Source: Heliopora coerulea
Taxonomy: Eukaryota > Cnidaria > Anthozoa > Scleralcyonacea > Helioporidae
NCBI GenBank assembly: GCA_030142905.1
Contig: JASJOG010000029.1
Coordinates: 1,176,001-1,240,000, forward strand
DNA: 64,000 nt
Reading direction: 5' to 3'
The position numbers and the translations under genes were made by a program. Shown one piece after another: positions 34,838 through 47,009 of the stretch (position 1 is its first letter; each line of letters opens with the position of its first letter). The notes below the pieces were generated by a model. That model saw nothing but the letters and a program-made list of their open reading frames with translations, did not search any database and had not been told where the DNA came from.

Positions 34838-35170
34838 GTGTCCATGCTGCGGAACGTTATATTTCGATCAAACTCGCCAACATCTTCATACTCGAATCTC
34901 AGGACATATGGGAGTTTCACCCTCTACCCGCAAAAGCTAAGTAGACATTCACTCTCGAGCAGTCTCGTTCAAACTCATCACACTCAACACGCATTCTCTT
35001 CTAACGACTCTTCCATCATTTCTTTCGTCCACTCCTGTTCCAACCTTGAAATGGTAATTCGGGAAAGCTTATTAATATCTAAATTCAAACCTTCTTTAAA
35101 TGAAAATATCTCTTCCATACCAATGTCCTTATTTTATCAGTGCATATATAATAGACATTTTTTACCGTAA
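34838..35170 (+). pseudogene. GIY-YIG endonuclease tail in the right arm of element C
   Basis: In two frames: CPCCGTLYFDQTRQHLHTRIS (YIG strand changed to YFD) followed by MVIRESLLISKFKPSLNENISS. The latter tail matches the LIRESLLISKLKPSLN tail of element B, so B and C are related subfamilies. Frameshifted and inactive. Confidence 0.75.
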
Positions 35171-35257
35171 GTATTTGTAATTTTATCTCTTCGTCCTTAC
35201 TGCTTTATCTGTTTATTAATTATTCACATGTAAATAGACATATAGCTATTATCACTT

Positions 35258-35322
35258 CTGTAATTTTATCCACTCTAAAGATGTTGCATGTTGCAACGAA
35301 ACGTTCGTAAAATTTTATTGAA
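35258..35322 (+). ncRNA. Hammerhead ribozyme-like motif, right arm of element C (mutated core)
   Basis: Same stem II and GAAAC box as the left copy, but the core reads CTAAAGA instead of CTGAAGA. The lost G5 is essential in hammerheads, so this copy should be inactive. Confidence 0.65.
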
Positions 35323-35400
35323 ACTTACCGTTTGTCTCATTAATTCATGGGTTTCCACCTTAAAATATTGAGCAGGGTTCTTATTTTCTTCCTACGACTA

Positions 35401-36094
35401 CGTTTATTGCCCGCATATCTATAGCTAAGGAAATCATGTTAAATAGTCTGAGGTGAGGAGACGGTAAGCAAACTCAGCAACATCATAAAAGGCCTTTCAA
35501 AAGAATATATCGGACAACCGTCGTTCAGACTGTAAAAGAAACGTGGGTATACCTGTGGAAAAACACAAGTACATAAATAGTCCTCTTTGCTGGAAAGATA
35601 GAAATGCAGATAACAAAATTCTTTTCTTTCAGATAACAAAATGCAGATAACAAAATACTTTTTTCGAAATTATTTCGTTTGTCTCATATGAGAATAAAGT
35701 TTGTAGTGTTTAGGCTGCTAGAATTTGATTTAAAGTTAGGGGCTGTTTATATGGTCTCAACATACCACGACATCCGGGTCAACCGGGATGAATTTTAACC
35801 GCGGTTTATATGCAATAAAGTAAATAGAAGCCGAAAAGTGATTTTCCTGTTAACAGTGCATGTTATTTTATTAAGCATGGTATTTCAGCTACATGGGGTT
35901 CTGTTTTCTTGGGCAGTGTATATCAAAACACAAAATGACATTTCTGTCACCATTTTGGAAGCTTCGAATGCTCTTGCAGTACTCCAGGCGCCATTTTGGA
36001 TTGTTTGTAGCATGCGCAGTTCTCAGTACCAAGCTGAGAAAAGTATACGACTGCTGAATTTGTGATGGGGAGAATATTTTTTCGCTGAACGAGT
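35401..36094. other. Intergenic DNA with repeat debris
   Basis: A 66-codon minus frame at 35,439-35,639 contains DGCPIYSFERP, faintly like the DGCP..FF segment after Penelope RTs, too weak to call. A short tandem CAGATAACAAAATG occurs at 35,630-35,656. The CCGGGTCAACCGGGAT stretch near 35.78 kb resembles the palindromic repeat at the start of the window. Confidence 0.4.
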
Positions 36095-38770
36095 GTTTAG
36101 ACCGAGGCCCACCTTTACAAAATGAACTATGGAACGTTTTGGTTCGTGGAAGATTTCACCCTGTCGCAGTGACCTGAGATTTGCGGAAGGCGTTCCTCCA
36201 AGTGCGCATAAGAGAACGTAACCGTAATGCTCTTCGTTTTCATTGGCTGAAGAATCTCCAATCCAATGAGGTGGAAACATTGAGATTTACTCTTGCACTG
36301 TTTGGCCTGGCACCTCCCTTCTTGTTGGGAGGCGTGATTGAGCAACACCTAGAAAGTTTGTGAGAGCGACGTCCAGACAAGTGTGAATGAAATGCGACGC
36401 AGTTTGTACGCGGACTGCCTCATCTCTGATGGAGCAACCCATGAACGATGTACAAAACCTGAAACGAAATAACAGAGAAATCTCTGATGACGTCTGTTTC
36501 AAGCTCCACAAATGGCATTCGAACTCGCCAGAGCTAGAGTCGAGAGAGACAATGGAGAGCATCAACTATGAGGAGCCATCATATGCTAAACAACAAGTGC
36601 ATCCATCAGTGAGTGGTGAATGTAGTCTACTTGGGTTGAAATGGGATCATGACAAATGTACACTAAGCATTACCTTCCCCCATGAAGATGTATAACCTAC
36701 CAAAACAAGAGTCCTTTGCAAATTGGCAAAGGTACATGACTCCCTAGGGCTTGTGTCACCAGTCATACATGAGGGGAAGATGATGTGTCGAGACGTTTGT
36801 GACCTAAAGCTGGCATGGGATGCCCCTCTTCCTGATACCCTCTCGAAGCAGTGGAAGAAATAGAAGAACATTCTACCAACGAGCATGATCACCAAGCGGA
36901 TCTGTGTTTCCCACACAGAGCCAATCAATGCAGTTGAACTCCACGGTTTTGATGATTCCGGTGGACGTAGTGTGTGTGCCGCTGCCTATGACGTTGCTCA
37001 ACAGACCTCGGGACTTAGTCAAGGGATAGTTCCTGCGAAGTCCAGGCTTGCTAAACGAGGTTTAAGCATTTCTCGACAGGAATTGGTCGCCGCACACATG
37101 ACCATCAACCTTGTCGACAATCTCCGTGGAGCACTCAAGGGATTTCCTGAAACTGTCGTTCACTGTTGGGTTGACAGCACGGTGGCATTGCGGTGGATTT
37201 GTGGTGGGAAAGAGTACCGCCAATTCGTCGCTACCCGAGTTCAAAAGAAACAAGGCCACAAAGTTGACTACTGGAGACATGTACCTTTCTCACAAAATCC
37301 AGCTGACCTTGGAAGTTGTTTTGGAGCTGTTTCCAACTCCAGTCTTTGGTAAAACCGGCCAGAGTGGTTGTCGCACCCCGATAAGTATACCCCACAACCA
37401 GTGACGAGCAAAAGAGAAGAATCAGCTGCCGAGAAAAAGATAGTAGGAGAAGTTTTGACCGACGCAGTTGAAGAAGCCGACGGATTCTATGATTTGCTTC
37501 AGCGACACAACTTCAATTCGTGGTTACAGGTAACTGCTTGGATTTCAAGATTCGTGCACACCTGTCAAAAACATTCCAAGAATCGCAGACCTGTTACCAC
37601 TGACAATTTGGAGTAGCAAGAGATGATGTGGACATTACGAGAACAAGATCTCGCCAAAACCCATCCCAACTATACCGAGGATCGACTACAGTTGAATCTG
37701 CAACCGAACTCGGATGTACTCCTTGAATGCCGCGGACGAATGCAGCGAATTTATCCCCTTTATCTCTCCAAAGGCAGCAAATTCACGGAAAATTTGTCGA
37801 GCAAGCACACAAGGATACTCTACATGGTGGCGTCGGTCTCATTATGGCCAAAGTGCGAGAACGTTATTGGGTGCCACGTCTTCGCCTGTTGGCCAAACAG
37901 GTCATCAAAAGATTCTGGGAATGTAAACGTTTCCAAGCACTTGCGGTTGCTCATCATCCTCCTGGGTTGCTGCCAAGAGTTCGAACCGTGAGATCAACTT
38001 CCTTTGAAACAGCTGGAGTAGACTTTGCGCGACTTATCAGATACCGAAGAGGGGGTAAATTTGAAGCTAAATCTTACGTTGTCCTATATGCCTGTGGCTT
38101 GACAAGAGGTCTATCCTTGGATGTCCTGCCTAACCACAAAACGGCTTAATCCATCCGAAGTTTGAAGAGATTCATTGCTCGCCAGAGAGTCTATTCTGAC
38201 AACGGAAAGACCTTCGTGGCTGCAGCAAAGTAGCTCAAAATGGCTCAGCATGAAAGGAAAAAGAAAGGAAATGAAAGGAGGGAGGGAGCTAATCAACCTT
38301 ACTTGCAGCCCTTGGGCTGAATTACGAAGGACGCAGATCAACGTAGTCAAGTCTAAGGCATATTAAAGGCACCGCGGGCAGCCAGGAAGGAAGGTAGCCA
38401 TGAAGAAGGAAAACCGGTGGACCCGGAGGAAAACCCTCGAAGCACGGCAGAGACCAACTACAACTCTACTCACGTGAGACCCAAACTAGAGAGTCAACAC
38501 GTGGTTACCTTTAAGAGGTAACCTATCCAACTTGTAACCGCGGCCGATCAGGCTTAAGTTGGTCTCAATAGTGAGAAACAACGTACTAGCCGCATTCGCC
38601 GCATTTATTATAAACACGTCAGTGGAAAGATTGATTGAGCTGATCCACGGTTGAGATAGTGTGATTAGAGTGGTGAAACTGCGTATTGGGAGAAATCATT
38701 TGGAAAGACGTATTTGGGACCTGTACCCGGAAAATGGAGAAAGCTAAAGTCATCCTCAACTCGAACCTCC
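36095..38770 (+). pseudogene. BEL/Pao retrotransposon pol, heavily broken
   Basis: In order on the plus strand: PPLQNELWNVLVRGRFHPVA and DLRKAFLQVRIRERNRNALRFHW (RT), FGLAPPFLLGGVIEQHL, a catalytic box RSLYADCL (YADD changed to YADC), GLKWDHDKCTLSITFP and KVHDSLGLVSPV (connection), VELHGFDDSGGRSVCAAAY and VVHCWVDSTVALRWI (RNase H; HCWVDS), RERYWVPRLR with the integrase zinc region, SFETAGVDF (integrase core start), QRVYSDNGKTF out of frame, and at 38,670-38,720 VVKLRIGRNHLERRIWDLYP (the C-terminal DUF5641-like end). Multiple stops and frameshifts. No LTR recognised. About 400 bp at 38,240-38,640 are foreign. Confidence 0.88.
38240..38640. mobile_element. Insertion-like segment within BEL/Pao integrase
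   Basis: The integrase reading is interrupted after VAAAK and the C-terminal domain resumes about 400 bp later. The segment includes a purine-rich start (GAAAGGAGGGAGGGAG) and the phrase GGTGGACCCGGAGGAAAACC, a GC-richer stretch unlike its surroundings. The usual integrase middle (DDE glutamate region) is missing, so this is either an insertion or a replacement. Confidence 0.45.
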
Positions 38771-41700
38771 CTGTTTTCCAACCGAAGAGTGCGGCAGCGG
38801 TTGTAGCGAACAAGAGAATAAAGAGCAATGCATTTGCTGAGAACCAAGGTCAACTGATAAAATGTCTTGAATATCTTTTACGTAATTTCTAATATTCAGT
38901 TCGACTTAAATTACCTAACCTTATTGATTGTTACTAATAATATAATTCGTCAATAAGAAACTGTTCCCTTCATTGCATGTGTCTGCCTTTGTGTGACTCA
39001 TGAGGGAGCATGTCGGAAACTGAGTCAACCGAAATTACGTATAGAATTACATATATAATTACGTATATGATTAGATGCCTTTTTTGTAACATGGTTATGG
39101 AGTGATAGTGCAAGTTTTATCTAGAGTGTGATAAGCTAAGCTGTTATTATTAAAGGTTTGCAAAAATCATTTAGTTGTGTATTGAGAAAGTGTGGGATCT
39201 TCGGAACAGGATCTACCCATTCCCACAATATCCCTCAATTTTATGTTTATATCGACGAAAATTCATCCCACTTTGCCGGGGTCCCAGTTACGGATCCCCG
39301 CATCATTCTTCCCCCCTCCATGTGGTTTTTCTGACAAAAATTTTGGAATACTTCATGAAAAACATTTAATTGAGCGAGGATGGAATTGTCAGTTTATGAG
39401 CTCTTGACCAAGGAATTGTAATAATTTTTTGCGTTTTTACATTAGGTTATGTAGGTCTTGCGTAGTATTGAATTTTACCACTCATGAAACAGAATGATTT
39501 ATTTCTTCTAGTCGGATGCAAAAATTGATGAAGATTATGCAAAATGTATCTGGTATCTGGATTGGTTCAATCTGTTACTTGGATATTCTAAAGTAAGGTT
39601 TTTAAGTAAACCATAGTAGAATGATGTAAATTTTGAATAAATCCTTACGAAAAATTTTTAAGTACGAATAAAAATTGACTACATGATGATCATCATGAAA
39701 TATAGCAAATGCCTAATAGGATGACCAAAGGTTAATGCCTCACAGTTCTCAATTCTGTCATTTTCTTGCTTACTGCTGTGTTTAGCACAATGTAAATCAA
39801 ACAAGCGAAAGTGTACTAAGTGTAGAAGGTAAGCAGATTAAATATACAGCATACTCCTTATATATAGATACTGTCGAGTTAAAAGTGCGGCCACACGTTG
39901 CCATAGTACGAGCAATATTGCTTGAAATGCTGAATTGTATAAACAAAAGGGCATTTAAAATGGCAAAATTTGGTAGGAATAAAGAAACCCTCTGAAGTTA
40001 TAGGTTCATGGAAACCTAACCCTAAATTTAACGTATCCTGACCTTGTTTTTCTCCTTAATACTTTCCCAATAACCCTAGACGGTTTTAGAACTTGTCAAG
40101 GGAGACTTGGGAGACTTGATTTCGAAAAGCATCCAGGTAGTTGTATTCAGATGTATAAAGGGAACCAGCCATTTCAATTTTATTTCCTTCATGTGAGTGT
40201 TTATTTCGTTAATACGAGTGTACATATACCCTACAACTTCAAACGTTTCAAAATATTTTGTACGATTGTCCCTCATTTTAATGTACAATATTCTTGGGCT
40301 GGAGTTTTCCCTTAATAGCAATTCGTAAACTTTCCTCATTCTTTTATCCTCCAAAATCTCTCTTCTGAATATTATTACTATTGGTCAAAAGTTCACAAAA
40401 GATGTCAAGTTGTCAAACAAGTATAATTTCAAATGCTCAATTTTATGAAACATTCTGTCAGTCTTCGAGTACCAAGCTGGTCTTTGAAATAAAACTTATG
40501 GGAAAGTTTTCGTCTTTCTTTACCGTACAAAATCTTCGTTGATGAGAACGTTTATTCTTATTTTAATTGTTTCTTTGACCCTCAGAAACCAGGAACGGCA
40601 TGGACTGAGAAGAATTGAATGGCCTCGTCAATTTGTTACCCTTGTTGATGTTAATGTTTTAGAATACTACACAATTTAATCTTAGGGGATCATTACATGA
40701 GATTTGCAGTAAAGATCAACTATTTTACGACCATTTAGCGAAATACAAAACAAACCAGATTCTTAAAAATGTCATTCTTAATTGGCTATTCATGTAAAAA
40801 AGTATGAATATATACAGTATATTTTTGTATATATTGTATATCCTTCAACATATCTTTCAGTACGTCTTTGTCTTCATTCTTTATTACTGCAATCACCAAT
40901 TAAGAATGACATTCTTCGGCATCTATTTTATTTTGTATGTCTTCCGATCATCGAGTACAGGTAACATTAAAAATTTTATCTTCATAGCTGTGGAGATGCT
41001 TCCAATGTGAAAACTAAGGTGTGAGGCATCTTGTTATTAGTGTTTGTAGCATAGTTATGGAGTATATAGTTTGTAGCATATAGTCATAGAGTATAATACA
41101 AAGTTGGAAACCTAGAGAAAGTAACACCTTAGCTGCCTAGATTACACATGTGTTAAAATACTTCCTTGAAAAGCTTGCATTGCCGACAGTAAGATACATT
41201 TTTTTATGCTGCAACTACATTTATATAAATTAAAATTTGGCATCCGTTAAACTCTGCAAAAGTACTTAACGTAGTCAAAAGTCAAAAAGTTTTTTTAAAA
41301 ACATGTTAGAAGGAATACTTCATAATCTATTTTCGTTCTATCATAATCATGTTCATGTTACTCAGAATGATTCTGAATTATCATCAAATTTACCCTAAAT
41401 GGATAACTGAGTATACTTTTCTCAGTTGACTTAATAGAAAATAAAGAAGATAAAGATAAATAAAATTGCATGTGCAACCCATAAGAATTCGTGGTGTAGG
41501 AGCACTTTCAATCTCACAAGCCATGAGGAGACTGTACTTGACATAGGTTTTCAGCTTTGTCTTTTTTGTTTATTCATTCATTTTTTTATAATCATTTATT
41601 TATCTATTTTTTTAATGAGTGAGAGAGAGAGAAAAAAAATAAATGCATGCCTGCCAAAATGAAAAATCATAGGAAAAACAATTGGGTGTAAGAATAAATA

Positions 41701-42430
41701 TCTTACCGGAAGAAAAAAGTTGCAAAGTAGATCAGACAAGACAGTCAGTGGATCCGTGAACTACAAATTTGGATCATACAAGAGATCCATGCATTTTATT
41801 TCAACTATTGAGAACCGTTACTGTTAATAAAGATACCAGTTGCAGGTAGGCCTCACGAATGGTGTGTGAGTGACATCAACGTCCTACCAAGTTGTTCTCA
41901 TTATTTACAGAAAAATTATCGACGATGTTACGTTATTATAAATCATTAAATATGACATGAAATGTTTTTGAAGGCAGGTTAAAACAAGGTAGAGAAAATG
42001 AAGAGAAAACGAGAAGATGAGAGCGAATGATGAAAGCGTGAGATATTTATTAAAGTACATATTCATTTTTTGTTTTCTTGGGGTTTTTTCCCCCCTTGTC
42101 AATTTTTGTGTCTACACATAATCAGAGTCAGTGGCGAAGCTAAACAAAGAAACTGGTCATGCTGTGCAAATTTAAAATTATGTGCTATATTTAGACATGA
42201 ACCAAAAGATATCCATCAACAGGCATTTTGGGTACAATTTCTGGCCATGCTAGGTATACATGTATATTAAATACTAATTATTGCATTTTTATGTAGTAAT
42301 GTTTACTTTGGTTGATTAATATTTCTTGATATCTGAATATCGTCGATCATTTTAAACTTACGTAGTATGACCTGGTGCTATGATTTGGTAATGTTAAATT
42401 TGCATAGAGTCCATGACCAGTTGCTATCCT
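38771..42430. other. Intergenic DNA
   Basis: No gene recognised. Small structures: an inverted pair AATGTCATTCTTAATTGG (about 40,765-40,782) and CCAATTAAGAATGACATT (about 40,895-40,912), and repeated ATAGTTATGGAGT/ATAGTCATAGAGT words at 41,052-41,095. Frames here stay under 95 codons without motifs. Confidence 0.45.
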
Positions 42431-42432
42431 TA

Positions 42433-42694
42433 AGCCTGGTTCACACAAGCGACATAAGCATAAGGTCAAGATCAAAACGAAAGCAAAGCGTGATATCTCC
42501 CCAGTGACTTACAAAGATAAAACAACAAGAATTTTTCTTTGTTTTGTCTTTTGTTCTGCTCTTGGCTTATGCTTGGACTATGATCTTATGCTTATGATTA
42601 CGACGATTGTTATGTCTAGGCTTAACTTCATTCCTTTGTTTTGACTTTTGTTTTGTCCTTATACTTATGCTTGTGCTTACGTGTGAACCAGGCC
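42433..42694. mobile_element. MITE with TIRs and a TTA target duplication
   Basis: The ends AGCCTGGTTCACAC and GTGTGAACCAGGCC are inverted repeats, extended by AAGCATAAG and CTTATGCTTGTGCTT blocks. The element is bounded by TTA on both sides (42,430-42,432 and 42,695-42,697), fitting the TWA duplications of PIF/Harbinger. It is 262 bp with no coding capacity. The interior repeats CTTATGCTT several times in both orientations. Confidence 0.8.
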
Positions 42695-42697
42695 TTA

Positions 42698-43835
42698 GCT
42701 TCCGTACTGATTAGAGTTTATTATTTGCCTAACACCTTCTTAGTCACTGAAGTAGTCCCAGGTTCTTTCCTGGTGTGCCTACAAATCTTCCTGTATCAGT
42801 TTAATTATTCCAACGTACGGTTCATCTCATGTAATGACTCCCAAGGGCTCTTTCTATCATAAGGCAAAAGTTTAACCGGGCATTGCGAAAACTAAAAGTA
42901 GATTGATGTACTCTCCAAAGTCAGATACCTTATTAATGTCAAAGAAAATAAACAGAGCGTCATCGAGTTTATTGTCAAATTAATTTTGGCATGTCTTGTT
43001 GAACAATAGACTATGTGATCAATCCTCAGTGACTACAATTATCATTGGTTACGCAGATCAATAAATACTAGTAATCGAGCAAACTTACGTTTTCCTTCAG
43101 CTTTATTAATACTTTGTCCATGCAGGTTGACATTGGTATTCCATATGCAACATTTAGTTTTTATACCGGTACGAATTTCATAGAAAGAGCTCTTGTCATG
43201 CAGCAATGTGAATTAGTGTAAGTATTTGCAAATAGGTATGTAATCGTTCAAATAACTCAATTTTAACAGCAGCTAATAAGATGCAATATACCTTTGAGAG
43301 TAGCAAAGCTGATGGTTTACGCGCCGATCATACAAACCAACCCAGGTACTAGGAATACATGGACGTTGTAAGATAATAATTGGTTCTTTAATCGGAAGAT
43401 GGAGTGCACCACAGACACTGGCTCGTAAGATATAAGTATTTTAAGTATACATGGTTTCCCAAGAATATCCGTAATACGTTAATCAAACAAAAACTGTATC
43501 TAACAAAAGCAGTTCATCACAGTTTATCAAACATACTTTTCAGGCGCGTAAATAGCATTGAGTCAACCTTGTCAATCGGAAATAGAGCCTTATTGCTGAC
43601 GCTTGAGTCCGACATTTTGTTTGTCAGAAGTCCTGCTGCTGTTCCCATTAATTTGGTGCACTCAATAGCAGTTAAGAAGCCGTCTCACCGCTTGCACTAA
43701 GGAAAGGCTTTTGGCCAAAATGTCTTGTTTTTATTGCACAAATTCTGGCAGTCCTCCATTCTTACATAAGTGCTCGTTACTCGTGCATGATATTTCTATC
43801 GTCAGCTTTGCTACAGAGATTATTACGAAGCATTG
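42698..43835. other. Intergenic DNA with an unassigned 98-codon frame
   Basis: A frame at 43,404-43,700 (+) has no motif I recognise and no splice context that convinces me. No other gene seen. Confidence 0.4.
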
Positions 43836-44395
43836 GGGTATATTAAGATCTTTGCATCAAAAGCCTTCCTAGATACAGTGACGTCTATTTAACAGGACTA
43901 CTCCTTTAGCCTGTTAAAACGCAATCTTCTCTGAATTTGTGTTTGAAGGCGACTTTTGCATCGACACTTGCAATCTACAGTATATTAGCATGATTATTTC
44001 ACAAATTGCTTAATGGGTCACGTTAAAACCACAACATAAGCTAGTAAGATTACTTTCAATTTTCTTACATGTTTCTCCACGAAAATAGCACAAAAAGTCT
44101 GCGCTGATCAAGAGAGTGAATTACACGCTCTTGTATGCATTTTAGAAAGAATGCTCAAGTTACTAAATTCGTGCCTTAACTTGTCTAGAGGACTTCCATC
44201 AAAACTTACATGCAAGAAGATTTACATGCAATCAAGTTATTAATGAACATTTTAGATCTTGTAAAAGTAGAAAACGTTACTGTATGCATAAGTCACTATA
44301 TTAATAAGGTGTCTTAAGTCTTTGTATCAAAAGTCTTTCGAGATTGGAACTTTATTCTGTATTACATCGGAAGGCGACTTTTGCATCGACAGAAT
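43836..44395. repeat. Local duplication with TTTGCATCGACA ends
   Basis: Two related units, about 43,836-43,970 and 44,298-44,392, each start with TATTAAGATCTTTGCATCAAAAG-like sequence (TTTGTATCAAAAGTCTTTC in the second) and end with GGCGACTTTTGCATCGACA. The words ATCAAAAG and CTTTTGCATCGA also form a short inverted pair within each unit. Confidence 0.55.
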
Positions 44396-44569
44396 TTGAC
44401 ACATTTTTTGTGACCATTTAAAATTTTAGAATAGCAATATTGATTGATAATTGTTTTGGTCGAAAAAAACGATTCATTGCTGCATTATGTCTCATTCGTC
44501 ATTTTGTTATTAAATATTACAAGATCAATAGGATACATTAATGAACAACGAAATAAAAAAGAAAAACAC

Positions 44570-44940
44570 AAAACAAAAGAAAAAACAAATGAATCAATAA
44601 CAGAATAGATAAATTGATAAATACTTATTGATAAATAGATAGATGAAAAGATAAACAGATAAACGGATAAACGATAGACGGATAAACGGATAGGCGGATA
44701 GGTGGATAAACTGATAAGCAGATAAACTGTTAAACAGGTAAGCAGGTAAGATGTAAACAGGTAAACAGGTAAAGACAAATTACAAGTAAACGACAATGTT
44801 GTTCATGGTGAACAGGTTTCGGCAAGCTTATGCCATCTTCAGTTCAGGAAATGAATTAACTATTTAACAGAGATGTTTAAACAGGTAAACTGAGAAACAG
44901 ATAAATGTGTAAATGCATAAATAAATAAATAAATAAACTA
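44570..44940. repeat. Degenerate GATAAACAGGTA microsatellite, interrupted by a Penelope end
   Basis: GATAAACAGATAAACG and AACAGGTAAGCAGGTAAG units run to about 44,780 and resume as AACAGGTAAACTGAGAAACAG at 44,879 before a short AAAT run. The gap holds the hammerhead-like fragment listed next. Confidence 0.85.
44785..44875 (-). mobile_element. Solo Penelope-like terminus with hammerhead-like motif
   Basis: On the minus strand CTGAAGA, stem II TGGCA-TAAGCT-TGCC, then GAAAC and CTGTTCACC. The two core boxes and stem II are intact. It is flanked on both sides by AACAGGTAAA microsatellite units, so it inserted into, or was captured by, the array. No coding part remains. Confidence 0.65.
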
Positions 44941-47000
44941 ATTGCACTGCCTTGTCCTATGGTCAATTTGCTAGGACTTTAACAAAGGAAAGAAATTAAA
45001 ATATTCATAAACCATTGATCTCACAAGAAAATAAAAAACTGAGAAATCCACTTTAAAATCGAAGCCGATTTTTACTGTCATACTGCGAGACCCTCGTATG
45101 GCACCAGTCCTGTACAACATACGAGATAGAGTATTTCCAGGACGACCGTTAAAGTGGTGACAAAGTCAAATGAACAATGAGAGGTTAATAAACCATTTAC
45201 ATTGAGATAATTGAGCAGGATTTATATCACTAGGCATATCACCCAATAAAGAAACAGGCTACAACAAACTATCCGCTAAACTTGTGAATCTAGCTGCGAC
45301 ATTGGCTCTTTCCCAGCATTATAAGATTTTTGTCATTCTACTCTTCCTAACGCCAAACGATTTTACTCGTCCAGGGGAGAGCTGTAGCAGTGGAAGAGTC
45401 ATAACCATCTCAATATATATGAAATTCACTCACTTCAATACTTAACAAGTCTTTAAAATACATGATTCCATAGTTGTCTCTAAAAGCATGCACGCGCACG
45501 TGGATCCTCAGCAATGGACATAGCAAGTAGAAATTTTGACTAAACCGAACAACCAGTGGTTCATTTCAACGAATGTCTTTATGCAAATTGACTCGTATTC
45601 ATTGTTATTCTTATTCAAAGATCATTAGGAAATTCCCCTTTAAAGCTTAGTCTATCTTAGAGAGATTAATCATGAGTTTTTCAGAGATGATGTTTCTGGA
45701 CTCATTTACTCTTTGTAATACGAATGCTCTGAAGTCGTTCCTGTCGGCGAGAAAGATTACTGTTGATTGTGCGTTGGATGCAGGCTGGTATCTGGTGATT
45801 CTTACCGTGTTTATTCCAATTTAACGTGAAATACATAATCAAAAAACGGGATATAGCAGAAGTCTTTTCCCGGAAGACACTTTTTTTGTAAACAAAAAAA
45901 GTCACATAGTAGTCATCAAGACTTAAAAAATAGCTCCAAATTCACTGCTTCGATTTCCTAATCTAATTCTGGTGAGCAGTCACGTCCATTTGAAAATTTT
46001 CGTGTTTTGTGATGACCACAACAGCCTTGTTTCAATTTCTTGAGGTGGTAACTTCAATCGACGCAATCAAAACAAACACACTTGATAAACCATGTCAACT
46101 TCACGTCACCATTAAATAGCAAGCCAAAATTGCAAATTACTGTCCTTAATGTGCAAATTGTTTTCTCAACCACGTGTATGTTTACGCTTTAGACTTCTGA
46201 GCCATTAACCTAAAAACCACGGAGGTAAACCGTCGAACAAAACCACAAAGGTTGACTTTTGCCAATGTTTGCCTTTAGGTGACAAGCCAGAGTACTCGAA
46301 ATTTTTAGTTTTTACCGTGGTCAAATGCTTACACAATACAAGTTCAAAATTTCCTTGCTCTAGAAAAAAAAAATTCCTTGAGCTTCCTTGGAATTGGCTG
46401 TAATTTCTTTGAAATTTCCTTGATTATTCAAAGGTAATATTTTGAATAATATTAAATTAAATTCTGAGTTCAGTATATTTTGAATGTCATGTTCCTAACA
46501 TTCGTGTCACTCACGATTTCAGATTCGATGTTATAGCATACTCTGATAGTCTTCTGGGACAGATATTGTGAAAAATTTTTAAAGCTTCTCATCCAACATG
46601 TAAGATCTTGAAAGTTGACTTAGAATTTCTTTTTGTGACTTAAGCCATTCAGCAGCAATGAACAGGCAAAACGCATTCATGTGGCCTGTATGGAATGGAA
46701 TGGGAAAATCTTTATATTACCAGGGTAATTCTTTTAGCTTACAAACGAACTGTTATCAATAGAAACCCTAGATAATAATAGAAGCCCTGGAAAATAATAG
46801 AAGCCCTGTATCTTCCTTGAAAGATATCTTCTTTAATAGCTGCCTTAAATTTACATATATGCCTGTTCCACTATATTACGAAATTGGCCTGCGTGGATTT
46901 TTAAAATAATTTACTTTACATGTTCACCTGGGTTGTCAGGATTTGGATGCGAAAGAACTACTTCAAAAATCAAAATGACGTGCTTATTAATATTTCAAAA
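44941..47000. other. Intergenic DNA
   Basis: No gene recognised. A diverged copy of the AACCCTTTC-family repeat lies at 45,333-45,404 (ATTCTACTCTTCCTAACGCC, CGATTTTACTCGTC, GGGGAGAGCT). A tandem AATAATAGAAGCCCTGG repeats at 46,773-46,810. Confidence 0.5.
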
Positions 47001-47009
47001 TTTTAAAAT

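Larger units (their letters stand above)
34151..35400. mobile_element. Penelope-like element C, two inverted arms with the core lost
   Basis: The arms about 34,151-34,684 and 34,858-35,400 are inverted copies with shared outer words TAGTCGTAG, GAGCCCAGCTC (left) and GAGCAGGGTTC (right), AAACCCATGAATTAATGAGAC and GAACGTTTCGTTGC. Both arms carry the end of a GIY-YIG frame and a hammerhead-like motif. Between them only 170 bp remain, including a small inner inverted repeat (CTCATTAACATG / CATGTTAATGAG). The RT core has been lost. Confidence 0.85.
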
